This document shows, one piece after another, positions 1 through 11,553 of a stretch of DNA of 64,000 bases. Below the pieces are notes generated by a model. That model made no database searches. It worked only from the letters and a program-made list of their open reading frames with translations, and was not told the origin of the DNA. Position numbers and translations under genes: made by a program. Numbering within the stretch: position 1 is the first letter of the stretch; each line of letters begins with the position of its first letter. The DNA comes from Congeria kusceri (Eukaryota; Mollusca; Bivalvia; Myida; Dreissenidae), in the NCBI GenBank assembly GCA_027627225.1, contig CM051028.1, positions 22,171,864 to 22,235,863 of the forward strand. Direction: 5' to 3'.

Positions 1-95
1 ATATAATCATATTGGCCCCGGGCCGATTTTCTATATCTGAAAAGAATCAGATCGCGCGACGTCAACGACGACGACTGACGTAATCACTAGAAAAC

Positions 96-2141
96 ATGGC
101 GGCGTCAGAAAAAACGCTAGAATCGTTAGCAAATCGTTTAATGGATCTCGATGCAATAATACAGTGTAATGAGACCATAGAAAGGCAGAAGATTACCAAC
201 AAAGATACATATGACTTTGTTGAAAGCAAAAAAAGTGAGAACACAAGAAAAAAAACGGAATATGATGTACGACATTTCCGGGAATGGCTTACGCTGGAAG
301 ATGAAGTGACAGATTTTGAACAAATGGAGCCGGCAGCATTGGATATGTGTATGGCGAGATACTTTTTGAGTGTCAAGAATTGCAAAACAAAGAAAGACCT
401 TGAACCCGGCACTTTAAAGGGAATTCAAGGTAGCATCAAGAGATACCTGTGTGACAAAAACTATGGTGTTGACATTATGACTGATCTGCGGTGTAAGCAC
501 TCCAGGAATGTTCTGAGGGCCAAGGCCGTGGACTTGAAAGAAAAGGGACTGGGCAACAAAGCCAAGCGATCCGATCCATTTACACCAAGAGAGATTGACA
601 TTCTGTACAAGAAAAAGCTACTTGGTACAGGTATGTTAGCGTGTTCATGCAATCAGCTGATTCCTGTCAAGTTTACTATTTACTGTTGCATAACAACAAG
701 GGAAGTCACTCTGAGTTCTGGAAATTTCGCAACCTCTACATTTCGTACCCGGATTAACTTTAATTGTGACGCATTTAATACAGTCTTAAAGATAAGAAAA
801 ACCGTATTATATTGAATTTGTCAATAACATAAAAACGTACATTGTTGTTCCGGATAAGTATTAAACACATTTACTGAGTAAATCTATATATTTAAAATAA
901 ATGTACATCTCTAAGCTTACTTATAATTGTTTTAGATAAGAGATACTTTCGAGCGTTATACGGTTCCGAAAAATATATAGATAAATATCATACTTGAAAA
1001 TTAACAACATATTTTCCAGAATCGCCAAAGTCCATTATCAACACACTCTGGTTGAACAACACCCTTTACTTTGGCCTCAGAGGCAGGCAAGAACATATGA
1101 ACATGCTTTGGGGGGACCTGGAATTAATGCAGACAACAGATGGAACCAGATACGTAGAGTACACAGAGAGAGCCACTAAGACCAGGAAGGGAATAACAGA
1201 CGATGCACGAATGTTCAAGCCCAAAATCTTTGAGCAACCAGGTAGTAAATGAAGTTGATGTTAACATCGAATTATTGATATGTTATTAATCTTTCTTTAC
1301 ACATGTCTTATATATTGAAAAGAAATTGTAAATTATACTTAAAATGCAATAATGAATAACATTTTATTTAATCTGTATGCTCTTATCAAACTGACAATTC
1401 TATTGTTAAGTGTAATACATATTGTTTGAAAAACACAATAGCTTTAACATTATTCAATGACTTGAAATAAACAATGTATTTTCAGGAGATGAGAGATGTC
1501 CAGTGAAACTATATATGGAATATGAAAGCAGACGCCCTCTTACAAGTCTGCGTCCTGACAGTAGGTTTTACCTACGGCCCAGTGATAAAGCCCGAGGTGA
1601 GGACCACTTCTGGTTCGTAAATCAGGCCGTTGGTAAGAACAAGCTTTGCCAGATAGCAAAAAACATGAGTACAACTGCCGGATTCACAGGAAGACATGTA
1701 AACCATTCCGGTAGAAAGACATTAGTTACCTCCCTTCTGAATGCAGGGGTTGCACCCACTGAAGTGGTTCAGGTTACCGGGCATAAAAACATCATGACAC
1801 TCAACAGCTATCATAGCTTGAGCATTGACCGGCAACAACAAATGGCTAACATAATTCACAAGAATTGTTCTACAAGCACAGTTTCATCTTCTAATGAGCC
1901 AGGACCTTCTGGTGATCATGATGACGACATGAGTGATGCTGAACTCCTGCAACTTTCCCAAGAGATGGATCCAGTTGTGGAGCAGACATTAAAACAAATA
2001 AACCACTATGAAAATGTACTTGACTTGCAGGTTGTTCACAGTCCAGGTGGCTCATTGTCCATGCAACACCTAAAAACCCCAGGCAAACTGTTTTCGAACT
2101 GCACATTTAATGGTGCAGTGAACCTGAATTTTAAGAAATGA
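96..2141 (+). CDS. Crypton-like (DUF3504) tyrosine recombinase, three exons
   Basis: Exons 96-630, 1020-1241 and 1486-2141. All junctions are GT/AG and both introns are phase 1, so the exons join into one open frame of 1,413 nt (470 aa). The ATG has a good context (aacATGG). The N-terminal exon is charged and helical, as expected for the core-binding part. The catalytic set of tyrosine recombinases is visible: Arg in LRGRQEH (exon 2), His-x-x-Arg in NHSGRKT, His in TGHKN and the nucleophile candidate Tyr in NSYHS (exon 3). The overall pattern matches the DUF3504 family found in Crypton transposons and in host genes derived from them (KIAA1958/ZMYM/QRICH-type); that is family knowledge. The reaction would be strand cutting and rejoining in the nucleus. 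The C-terminal 90 residues are acidic and unrecognised. A polyadenylation signal AATAAA lies near 2214. I cannot tell an active element from a domesticated gene. Confidence 0.85.
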
Positions 2142-2254
2142 TAAAAACCTAAAATTTGTGACAGCATGGTGCATATTTGTAGTTTGATTTCCATTTCATT
2201 CAGCATATTGCATAATAAATTTGATTAGCACTATCTTTGTTAATTGTTTTATTC

Positions 2255-3850
2255 ATAATATTAATGTCATGTACTTATACAAATTGTCACTGTATTTGCC
2301 TTTCTCATTAAATCTGAGATCTTTGTTATGTAATTACAGATTATTACATAAAAGAAACCTAAAAAGCTGTTTGCAGATTTTTGCACAAAAATAGTTCTTT
2401 ATTGTTTGTTCCTCTAAATTAATGTTACTAATATAATGAATTGAAATATGAGCATTAATTTTAGTCACAAGTTTCAAGTTTCAAGTTTTTTATTGGAACA
2501 TCGGCAAAACGCCTTTGACCATTTACATACAAGTAAACAACATATAGTCAAAGTGCATCAGTACAATACAAATACAATCATGTTAATAGACATAAACTAC
2601 AGTGAAGAGTGTTTAAACATCGTGTACAAAAGTGTATGTATTAAAAACAACGCAATGAGAACAAACAAGTAATAAATAGACAATATATTTAGTGTTTCAT
2701 AAAATATTTATTAAGAAGCAGCAAATACCTGTAATTTTTCCTCACGGAGATTCATAGCATCGGTAATGAATCTGGCAACATTGTTAATGACTGTAGTATT
2801 TTGACAAGAGAGAATGTTTTTAAATTTTACTAAATTTGGCCAGTTGGATCGAATACAATATTTTGTTCGAAGATCTTTGTTGATTGAGCAAGTTAGAAAG
2901 AAATGATATTCGGATTCAACAGTGTTTGCATTACATAGTTTACATTTGCGTTCATCTCTAGGTATGTTATTATATCTACCAGTCTCTATTTCCAATGTAT
3001 GGGCGCTAAGTCTAAATCTTGATAGCTGATGTTTTTGATTTTTATTATTAATGCAATCTAGATATTTTTCATACACGAATTCCGTCTTAAACATTCTATA
3101 GTACTCTAGTTTCGGTTGGTTATTAATTGTAACGTGCCAATTTTGGATAAACTGATCTTTTATTCTCTGGTTAATTTCATTAGAATAATTAAAATTGTCG
3201 TTTAAGTTATTGAAATACATTCCGTGTCCTAGTTGTTCTAAAGCTTGTTTAACAAATACACACCACAGAGTATTGTTATTGTTATTATCCCTAATAGAAT
3301 CATTGTAGAGATCACATTGTTCGTTGTAAACAATGTGCATCAAAGATTCGGGTTTTTGCTTAATTTTAACCCAATAACTAAGGGCACGTTGCTTGCATAT
3401 AATAAAGAGAGGAAATCTGCCTAATTCACCTAAGACAGCGGCATTAGAAGTCACATATGATGTCATGTACTTGTATAAATATAATTGCATTTTTTTTAAT
3501 CGTATATCTTTGTTATGTAATGTCATAGTCTTATGAAATAAATGAAATTAAAAAAAGCTAATAGTCTGTTAATAAATAATTTTTAGCACAGAAATGGTTC
3601 TTTAGCGTTTGTTCCTTTTAAATAATATTTTATGATAGAATAATAGAAATATTAGCATTTATTGTATATGTCATGTCATGTACTTGGACTAATATGATTG
3701 CCTTTCTTGCTAAATTTGATGTTATTGTTATGTTACTGGTATGTTAGATTTTATATTAAAGAAAGCTAATACCGGTAGTCTGTTAATAAAACATTTTGAG
3801 CACAGAAATTGTTCTACACTGTATTGCTTAGTAAATTTTCTAAATTATGA
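2255..3850. repeat. About 200-bp tandem repeat, three copies, split by a LINE
   Basis: Copies start near 2258, 3470 and 3668. Each begins with a form of ATGTCATGTACTT, has TTTGTTATGTAA in the middle and a GCACAGAAAT/GCACAAAAAT block about 110-150 bases in. Copies 2 and 3 are adjacent. Copy 1 is separated from them by a LINE fragment. The repeat begins just after the recombinase gene's polyadenylation signal and may be part of its 3' flank or element body. Confidence 0.6.
2460..3462 (-). mobile_element. 5'-truncated non-LTR retrotransposon (LINE), C-terminal part of RT ORF
   Basis: The minus-strand frame ending at 2711 encodes the end of a LINE reverse transcriptase polyprotein. It has the block NAAVLGELGRFPL near its start and the terminal zinc-knuckle-like motif CKLCN...E-EYHFFLTC. 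No RT catalytic motifs remain, so the copy is truncated at its 5' end around 3455-3462; the open frame upstream of that is tandem-repeat DNA read through by chance. The 3' end carries AATAAA followed by short repeats of AAACTTG (plus-strand 2465-2487), the short-microsatellite tail of CR1/L2-type LINEs. The similar LINE at 47.4-50.1 kb has the same C-terminal architecture. Confidence 0.75.
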
Positions 3851-4242
3851 CAAACACCTTTACAGTTAAAGCTAATTCCATAACCATCCAAAACGGAGAA
3901 AGGTAAACATACCCGAAATACTATTCCAAACACTAAAGTCACGATCCATTAATGAACAGCATTCCGCGCGTGCCTGCTGATCGTTCGAGAACTTGCTAGT
4001 AACCATTTTTAACTCTACAATGGCAGCTAGCAAAGCACTCGATGTGTTTAACGAACGAAAAATATTTACGTCCATCTTGTCGTGTCCTCTGTGTTAACTT
4101 GTCTCCCTTTGCTAAAGGTAAAACGGTTTCGTCAAAACGGACACAAGTAAAATGGTTATGTTGGAAAGAGAACGATTAAATAATGAGCGAACTGGCATAA
4201 TACCTTTAATAGTTTAAACAAACGTGATATGTAATATAAACG
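3851..4242. other. Spacer without a supported gene
   Basis: A 67-codon minus-strand frame (3872-4075) is present but shows no domain, no splice context and no repeat relationship, so I do not call it a gene. Confidence 0.4.
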
Positions 4243-4382
4243 ATAACATACGGCAGAGCCGGGCCGGATGTCTATAATCGGCCCTAGCCGAATAACGGCC
4301 CTCGGGCCAAAGGCCCTCGGGCCGTTATAGCGGCAGCGGGCCGATATATAGACGTCCGGCCCGGCCCTGCCGTATGTTATTG
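4243..4382. repeat. GC-rich near-perfect palindrome, arms about 65 bp
   Basis: The left arm runs from about 4243 (AACATACGGCAG...) to the centre near 4308 and the right arm ends at CTGCCGTATGTT (4381). The arms pair over almost their whole length with a few mismatches and only about 3 unpaired bases at the tip. The tract is rich in GGCC and CCGG inside AT-rich DNA. The first 40 bases of the window (GGCCCCGGGCCGA at 14-26) resemble its inner arm, so related ends may flank the recombinase gene. It can form a long hairpin or cruciform and is probably a fold-back/MITE type element. Confidence 0.75.
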
Positions 4383-5822
4383 TCTAAATATAATATGGAC
4401 ATTTCTTTATATGCTGTGGTACTTCTTCATACTACAGATATTCAACTGATACTTTCCAAGTGTCTTCGGGTTCATTTTGTAAGGTCACTGACAGAAAATG
4501 TATTATTATCAAAGCGGAATGAATAGTCGAGCCTGCTGTGTTGAGACAGCTCTTGTTTCTGGCATGGCAGGATTTTATAATAATTAATGAACAGAAATGA
4601 TCACCATCATTAGATGTCATGCGAAAGAACCCGGCCTTTAATTTAGAGGATCAAGATATTTATCCAGGGCATATATTTCACTCTTTTTTTCTGACATTGT
4701 GTTGCCTCCCCTTGACAAGCATATGCTTATACATCACATCCTGTGACAAACCTTGTTCGTTTAAACAGTGTCGTTACCTGGTATGTATTTTTCCCATACT
4801 GCATCTGCTTATCGGACAAGCTGTGCATAGGCTCCTAATTGTCCAACACTCATAATTTGCTATATTTTAGTTGTTAATTAGTTAATTGACGTCAATTTGC
4901 ATTGAATTCGACATTTATCAGAATTGCCACAACAAATTTTGGAAGGTGAGAAATGATGCACATTCTTGGTGAAGGGCACTGTCAGCTATTGAGTACACTA
5001 GCATATAGCTCTTGCTGATGCAATACTCGAACGTATTGTTAATTGTAAATTTGTACACAAGCAGTTTTAAGACAGGTTTTATGTCTATATTTTATTTTAA
5101 GGAAATTCTTTATATTGTTTTAGTTATTTGACTAAAACAACAGAAAGTGCAATAATTTCCATAACCCAGGCTTCATTTTGACGCTTCAATGCTCCTTTTA
5201 AATGTTAAGTTAAAATGTGTTTTTAAAAAGTGCTATTTTTGGTCGTAACTACAAAAGGCATTCATTTGCAACTTGCAACGTAATATGTTTATTGCATATG
5301 ACATGACCTAATGCTTAGTACTAAAGTTATATATTTTTGCACTGTTATGTATTTCTAGTGTCTACTTTCTGGTATATATTTTAATTAGATCATTGCAATT
5401 TTACTACCCTTATGTGTAATCAAATCCATTTTTCTAATACCGAACATTTGTATTGAAGCTGTTTATTTCTGCAGTCAACTTTAAAATAAAATGCATCAAC
5501 TGAAGAACTAAAAATAGTTGTCGATGCTGCCCTATGATAGCTCGTTAATCTGACTGTAGTGATTTATTAAAATACTGATGCCATTATAAACCTTTAGCAG
5601 CACATTTTGTAATAGCATTACCTCAATAAAACACATGACTATTAGTGTTGTAACTTCATGAATATGTTATTTATTCACAATTTCATATAATCACTCCAGT
5701 GCAAGACACAACCCATAACAGTGTGTTGCCTTAACCTCATGTCTTAGTACAGTGTAAACTTTGTACATGTAACTCCTTAATGATATACACTGTTCAAGCA
5801 AGTCATTAAATCTTGACTGTTC
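4383..5822. other. AT-rich non-coding stretch
   Basis: Only short chance frames occur here (for example 62 and 78 codons around 4432-4855). No domains, RNA genes or strong repeats were seen. Confidence 0.4.
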
Positions 5823-6054
5823 ATGGGGCGGTATTCACAAAACATCTTAAGTAATTTCTTAAATATTTTTACTTAAATGTAAAATTTAAATATAAATTGT
5901 ATTAGTTTACTGAATTCACACCATGGTTGTTGATATTTTGCAAATAACATTTTAATACTGATGTTATTTCATTGTGTACTGTTTTTGTACGGAGTAATAG
6001 AAACTCATTATTGAAGGATAAGGATTAAAGATGCTTTGTGAATACCACCCATGG
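5823..6054. mobile_element. MITE-like element with 27-bp terminal inverted repeats
   Basis: The left end 5823-5849 (CATGGGGCGGTATTCACAAA...) is the near-exact reverse complement of the right end 6028-6054 (...TTTGTGAATACCACCCATG). The interior of about 180 bases is AT-rich without coding capacity. I see no clear target duplication. It is a non-autonomous DNA transposon by structure. Confidence 0.7.
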
Positions 6055-6121
6055 GAACCTGATTAAATCTTTCGAAGTATGGAATGGTGTGCATTTATAA
6101 AATAATATGTTTCTATCATAG

Positions 6122-6243
6122 TTTGTTGTTGAATAACCCACTGTAAGAAGTATAGATTCCTAGGAATTAAATCACAAGGGCAAAGCACGAGTGATTTGAT
6201 AACACGCATCTATACTCCTTACCATGTGTTATTCGACAACAAA
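6122..6243. mobile_element. Small fold-back element, 36-bp arms
   Basis: Arm 6122-6157 (TTTGTTGTTGAATAAC...TATAGAT) pairs with 6208-6243 (ATCTATACTCC...GACAACAAA). A second inner pair (AATCAC/GTGATT) extends the stem inside the loop. It is non-coding. Confidence 0.7.
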
Positions 6244-7920
6244 GTATCACACATTTTTTATTTTAATTCTAATACGATCTTAGTGTGTATTTTAAAGCTG
6301 TTGAATGAGAACTTACTTTTTTCTATACTCTGCCCCTTTTTCTACAAAGTACAATCACACGCACGTTTCAGTGACGTCAATGAATAATAACAAACAATAT
6401 GACGTTAGCTTTATTCATAAACATTGAGCAAACGGCATCCGATTCATTGATAAAAGTCAAAGACCAATATGACGCCATGTTATTAATGCTATAGTGAAAG
6501 TACCATTGTAACAAACACAATAAAATTAAATTTTCAAAAACGTTTAAGCATTTAATACGCATTTTTGTTTCAATACACTATATGGAAACAGTAAGTTTGT
6601 TGCAATTTGTCTAGTGTACGTTTAAGCACGTGCATTTTACTGCAAAATTTCCGTAAATTTTGCAGAACAATTTTTAATAATTAGACTCCGTCCATAACCC
6701 ATACTTGATTTCTTTCTTTGTCTATTGAAAACAAGCCTCGCGTCATTTTAGAATTTAAAATGAACCTGTCTCACAAACATCCAACAAATGTTATTTAGAA
6801 AATCGAAACAGTCCGAAGAAAATTATTATGAGTGATATAGCAAGATGCTGTTGTATCCGTTTTGTTTCCGGACTTGCCTTTTTCGACAGGAACAACAACA
6901 CAAAGATGGATATATATGCGTTTTTATATTCAATGACTGTAATAGACAGTGAATGAAACTCAATTAAAAGCATTTAACAGACAAAAAACTGATTTACCAA
7001 ATTACTGTTAAATTAGAAATGTGTCTAAACAGCACGCATGTACCCCACCATGCAGCTCTTTCTAAATGATAAAGCATGACAATATGCATACCAATTATGT
7101 CATTTTATATTGTATTTTCTATTTATGTGTTCTGTCAGTCTGAGAAGGTTAAGGTACCATCTCATAATACTTATCACTTTTGCAGGCCTCCTAGCAGATC
7201 TCAATGAAAATAAAGGTTTATATTAAGGTTCAATTTTTGCAAAATAACGGCTTTTTATTGAGTTTTCGGTAAAAGTAAAGAGGAAATAAAGGCTAATCTT
7301 GACATTCTAAACTGATGGATATTTAGGAAATGACCCTAAATTCCACATGCATTCCAGTATAATACTTACAAAAGACAATTTAAAAAAAACATCTTATTAT
7401 TTTTTAATATGAATTAAATGTAGTTCACTGTAAATAAACAATAATGACAGCAAAATAAGCACTGCACTCTTATTATTTAAATGGGAAAACAGTCACAATC
7501 CATATAGAAAAGTACATCTTAATGAAAAGATCAAGAACAAAGAGGAAGGCATTTTGTCCTTTTTGGATGTTGTTTAAAGTCTATTTTTAGCAAAGTATAG
7601 ATCACTTGAAGGCATTTCAGTTCTTATTCTTGCAAATAATAATTTTAGTGAATCTGATGGATTTGTTCTGCCTGGTGTATATATGATGGCTGTCAGATAA
7701 CAGACTTTTAAAAACAACACAAAATTGCAAGGTGATGGATGCTCCACAATATGCATTTTGATGAATGATCCACAATATTCATTCCGGCAAGTTTTGGGAA
7801 TGAAATAAAAAATCACTAGTTGCAAGGCCAAATCAATAACCAAAACTATGTTTGAGCATGAAACAAAAAATACCATACAACTAGACATGTGTCCGTAGTA
7901 CACGGATGCCCCCACATTCC
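6244..7920. other. AT-rich non-coding stretch
   Basis: Several frames of 60-113 codons occur but are low-complexity in composition and match nothing I recognise. I see no gene. Confidence 0.4.
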
Positions 7921-8455
7921 GCTGGTTGTCAAAAAACTCTGCTGTCGGAAAAAATGCAGCAACATACCCAGGCGCACAGGTTCACATGCTGACGAATATG
8001 TTTAGAAAGTTTGATCAGTCTAGCAGTTATACGTTTTGAGTTACACGCCACACAAATCCAAAAATGTCATTTTTGGTAAAAAAGGGGCCATAGCTCCGCT
8101 GATGTCGGAAACAACTGCACCAAAATACCCAGGTGCACATGTTCACATGCTGATTAATATGTTTGTAAAGTTTCATCACTCCATCAGCAATACTTTTTGA
8201 GTTACGCAAGACACAAGTCCAAAAATATCATTTTTTGCTAAAAAAGGGCCATAACTCTGCTGATGTCGGAAAACACTGCACCAAAATACCCAGGTGCACA
8301 AGCCCCGATGCCGATGAATATGCTTATAAAGTTCCATCACTCTAGCAGTTAAACGTTTTGCGTTATGCGCCACACAAAAATCAGACTGACGGATGGAAGG
8401 ACGGACAAGGACAAATCTATATGCCCCCCCCCCCCCTCTAAAGTGGGGGCATAAA
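7921..8455. repeat. Tandem repeat, about 148-bp unit, 3-4 copies
   Basis: Units carry the landmarks CTGATGTCGGAAA, ACCAAAATACCCAGG, AAGTTTCATCACT and CAAAAATNTCATTTTT at regular spacing. The array ends in a run of C (8428-8438) followed by GTGGGGGCATA, with GACGGATGGAAGGACGGAC just before. This 'ggacgg...ccccc' ending is typical of abundant molluscan repeats. Frames read through it (8027-8373, minus) are repeat-derived. Confidence 0.75.
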
Positions 8456-9829
8456 AATGCAGATTATACAAAATCACTAACAAAATACAAAGTTCTTAAC
8501 TTCAATACATCACTTAGTAAGAACATAATTGTAAAAGATCATCTTATCTCCGTATTTTAGCTTCTTTCGAATGTCCATTGAATTTCATACAGTAGTTCCA
8601 GAAAAAGTCTTGACACAACTAATACAGGTACAGTTTGAGGTTCTTGAATACAGTAGCAATGAGTAATGCAATGTAGCTGGCATGCACACCTAAACAGTAG
8701 CCACAGCATGTAAAATTCTTGCCTAAAATATCAACGACAATGTGATGGCTTATACAACTGTTAATGACACGCTAAAAATATTAATGGAAATAGAATATTC
8801 TTTGACATATCTATGATCTTGCCTATATCACAACCTGATAATTTCCACCTTTAAGGCCATGAGTTTCTATCAAATTTCTTGCTCAGAATGTAAACAAAAG
8901 TGCAGGTATTCATTTTGCTGGGCGTCACTAAATGCATGTACAAGCCGTACCGCCAACATGGGACATTCTATTGACATAGTAAATTACAATTTCAATCATT
9001 TTATTGTTTCTAATTGTTTACAGTTGTTTTGATATAATTGATATAAACAATCTTTAAACATAACGTATCTTCATTATATTGGTTGAAAACAATAACATTC
9101 AGTATTTCTGTGTTGACCCACCCAGAGCAGCAGTGGAAACCAAAAGAAGCAGGTTGCAGCAACCAGCTACAATGCATCTTGTTGTGGATCTTTGGGAAGT
9201 CTTCAACTGATACATTCTAAGGCCTTCCATGTCCAATAATTTGGTATGAAATGATAACGGTACTTTACACAAAATGTTTAGTATTACCATTAATATACAG
9301 GATAGTTGCAGAGATATTCTGTTGATAAATATTTTAGGGTTATTGCTACCCTGCTATATCCACAACGTTTTTACTTGAAGTCTTGTAAAATTTAATCTGC
9401 ACACAAAGGTTTGAAATGTTTGTAAGAACATTTGCATTAGTCTTGTATGTGATAGTTTAAATATTTATTACTATAACAAGATGCAACAAACTGATTGAAA
9501 CAAATATGTAGGTTTTGTGAGCAAATTACCAGTTTTTACAGGTTTTCCAGGAAAAATAAAGGTTTTAAAGGATTTTCCCAAAATTAAAGGTTTACAAAGG
9601 TTTTAAAGGAGGCCTGGAGTTTTGCAAAGTAATTTAAAACTCTTCAATGCCGGTTAAAATTATGCTCTGGAAATACTTAATAGTTTTCATTCTTATATTT
9701 GGCCTTTGAATGTGACCTTGACCTTGGATCTAGTTATTGCATGTGACACTCATTCTTACAATGCTTATCACTTTTGCCAAGTTATTTGAAAATTGTTCAA
9801 TGCCAGACACGTTTATGAACTGGATATAC
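8456..9829. other. Non-coding stretch downstream of the integrase-core gene
   Basis: No gene is supported. A purine-rich simple tract built on AAAGGTTT lies around 9530-9610. The stretch would include any 3' UTR of the minus-strand gene that ends at 9830. Confidence 0.4.
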
Positions 9830-10642
9830 TCAGAAGGCATTCTGGCATTCAGGAATTTCCAAACGGAGCTCAAGTTCACAGTTTTCACTTACAAACACTA
9901 ACGGTGAACTGAATATTTGCCGTTGATTTTCTTCCTCATTTTGGCCAATTTCAATTTCATCACTAGGACCAACTTGACGAATGTAGATTGGCATCTCAAC
10001 AGGACTGTTAAGCAGTCCTGCTGTAAACAGACTGTTCGGTGAGGACCTTACTGTCTGGATTCTGTGACTTGCCCATGCTTGTTGCCAAATGTGTAGTTTT
10101 TCATTTATCTTTGGCAGAAAGACATAGTGAAGAGCAGTTATATGAATATCGTTCAGTATATCAAGAACACCTTCATCTTCCATGAAATGAAAAAGTGAAT
10201 AATAAAAGCACAGAACCCCCTCATAAACGTCTCTCCAAAGTCGTTCAATCCTTTGATTATGGATGCTTTTGCAAGTAAGCATGCTGCCTGAGCTACGAGC
10301 TTGAATCATAAAGTCAGCAATACCAACATTTTCCAGCCCCTTGTCTGAGCGTACTCGCAGCGGTACACCAAACTCATGAACACCTTCTTCAAAACACTTC
10401 AAAACTGCAGCCGATTTGTTATTATCTGTACATTTTAAGAATGTGACCAGTCTACTAAATCCGTCAATTCCACCAGCAATAACAAAATTCCATCTTATCA
10501 GTTTATGGTTCGTGTCCACATGCCATAGATTGTTTGGGCCTGTCACCTCATATTCTCTCCTATGTATACGCCTGCGGCTTCTTTGTTGCACACCACTTGA
10601 ATCAACCTGATGTAAGGAATCTCGCATATCTGATCTCGAAAC
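9830..10642 (-). CDS. Integrase-core (DDE) domain protein, terminal catalytic exon
   Basis: This is the last exon of a minus-strand gene whose upstream exon lies at 27765-29320. The acceptor is TTTTCTTCAG at 10643; the exon starts in phase 0 and reads VSRSDMRDSLHQVD. The catalytic triad of a retroviral-type integrase fold is visible: Asp in LWHVDTNHKLIRW, Asp in RSDKGLEN and Glu in HNQRIERLWRDV. This is the widespread metazoan 'integrase core domain' family with the IRW...GGIDGFSR and YVFLPRIN-type blocks; here the latter reads YVFLPKIN. The exon itself is intact to its stop at 9830. It would cut and join DNA ends if part of an active transposon, but in animals these genes occur in many copies of unknown role. 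The exon is sound, but the gene is broken upstream (see 27765-29320). Confidence 0.85.
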   Translation of the reverse strand, partial: VSRSDMRDSLHQVDSSGVQQRSRRRIHRREYEVTGPNNLWHVDTNHKLIRWNFVIAGGIDGFSRLVTFLKCTDNNKSAAVLKCFEEGVHEFGVPLRVRSDKGLENVGIADFMIQARSSGSMLTCKSIHNQRIERLWRDVYEGVLCFYYSLFHFMEDEGVLDILNDIHITALHYVFLPKINEKLHIWQQAWASHRIQTVRSSPNSLFTAGLLNSPVEMPIYIRQVGPSDEIEIGQNEEENQRQIFSSPLVFVSENCELELRLEIPECQNAF

Positions 10643-10680
10643 CTGAAGAAAAAATCATTACATAATTATAAGCAATATAA

Positions 10681-11553
10681 AACAAGAGGGTCAAGATGGT
10701 CCTGGGTCGCTGAGTTTAGCTAGAACTGCCACCGTCATGGCGCAAATACTCTTGCCACCTCAATCATTAACAGTTATTGGCGTTGAATAATAACATGAAT
10801 AAGTATGTGGTCAGACAAAGGAGTGATTTGAAGGAATATGGTAAAGGGTAACCGAAGGAACATTTCTGGGAAAGCTGTTTTCAAATCCAGCTAGGGGTTT
10901 CATACAAGGAGATTTTCAAAATTTTCAATACAGCCATATAAGAAAAACAGCCCCGCCCCTGGCGGCCATGTTTTTTCATGAATCAAAATGATTTAAAATA
11001 ATTGGAAGAAGGTCACCCGAGGAACATTTCTGTAAAATGATTTTGAAATCCAGCCAGTGGTTTCAGACAAGAAGATTTTCAAAGTTTTCAATATAGCCAT
11101 ATAAGAAAACTGCCCCGCCCCATGGCGGCCATGTTTGTTAACGAATCTAAATGATTTGAAGTAATTTGGTAGAGGGTCACCCAAGGAACGTTTCTGTGAA
11201 ATTTATTTGAAATCCAGCCAGTGGTTTCAGACAAGAAGATTTTAAAGTTTTCAGTATAGCCATTTGGTGAAAACTATTTTCAAATCCAGCCAGTGGTTTT
11301 TGACGAGAAGATTTTTTAAGTTTTCCAGTTTTTAAGCTTTGGCTGCCATGTCAACCAGAGTTTTCAATATATTCTAATGAATTGAAGGAATTTGTTAAAG
11401 GCCCATCCAAGGAACATTACTGCCAAGTTTGGTTAAAATCCACCCAGCGGTTTCAGAAAAGTTGTTTGAAGTAAAATGTTTCCCGACGCCGGAAACAGAC
11501 TGATCACATAGCTTACCCTCGAGCACTTTGTGCTCAGGTAAGCTATAAAAAGT
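10681..11553 (+). repeat. Bivalve interspersed repeat with internal tandem modules (copy 1)
   Basis: It begins ACAAGAGGGTCAAGATGG and ends AGCACTTTGTGCTCAGGTAAGCT, the paired ends shared with the copies near 14.4, 22.7, 23.5 and 27.7 kb. Inside are about five diverged modules containing TCCAGCCAGTGGTTTCAGA and ATATAGCCATATAAGAAAA. The end motif GTGCTCAGGTGAGCT is complementary to the GCTCACCTGA start of other copies, so full copies have inverted ends. The family is abundant in bivalves (recalled, not searched). Confidence 0.7.

Noticed and set aside
1..95. Left terminal repeat of a transposon at the window edge
   Set aside because: A GGCC-rich core resembles the palindrome at 4243-4382, but the sequence is cut by the window start, so ends cannot be defined; kept only as a speculative finding.
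3872..4075. 67-codon minus frame near the palindrome
   Set aside because: No domain, no repeat relationship and no splice support.
7175..9625. AGGCCTCCT at 7182 and AGGAGGCCT at 9608 as terminal inverted repeats of a 2.4-kb element
   Set aside because: Only 9 bases match, the flanking similarity is simple-sequence, and no target duplication is visible.
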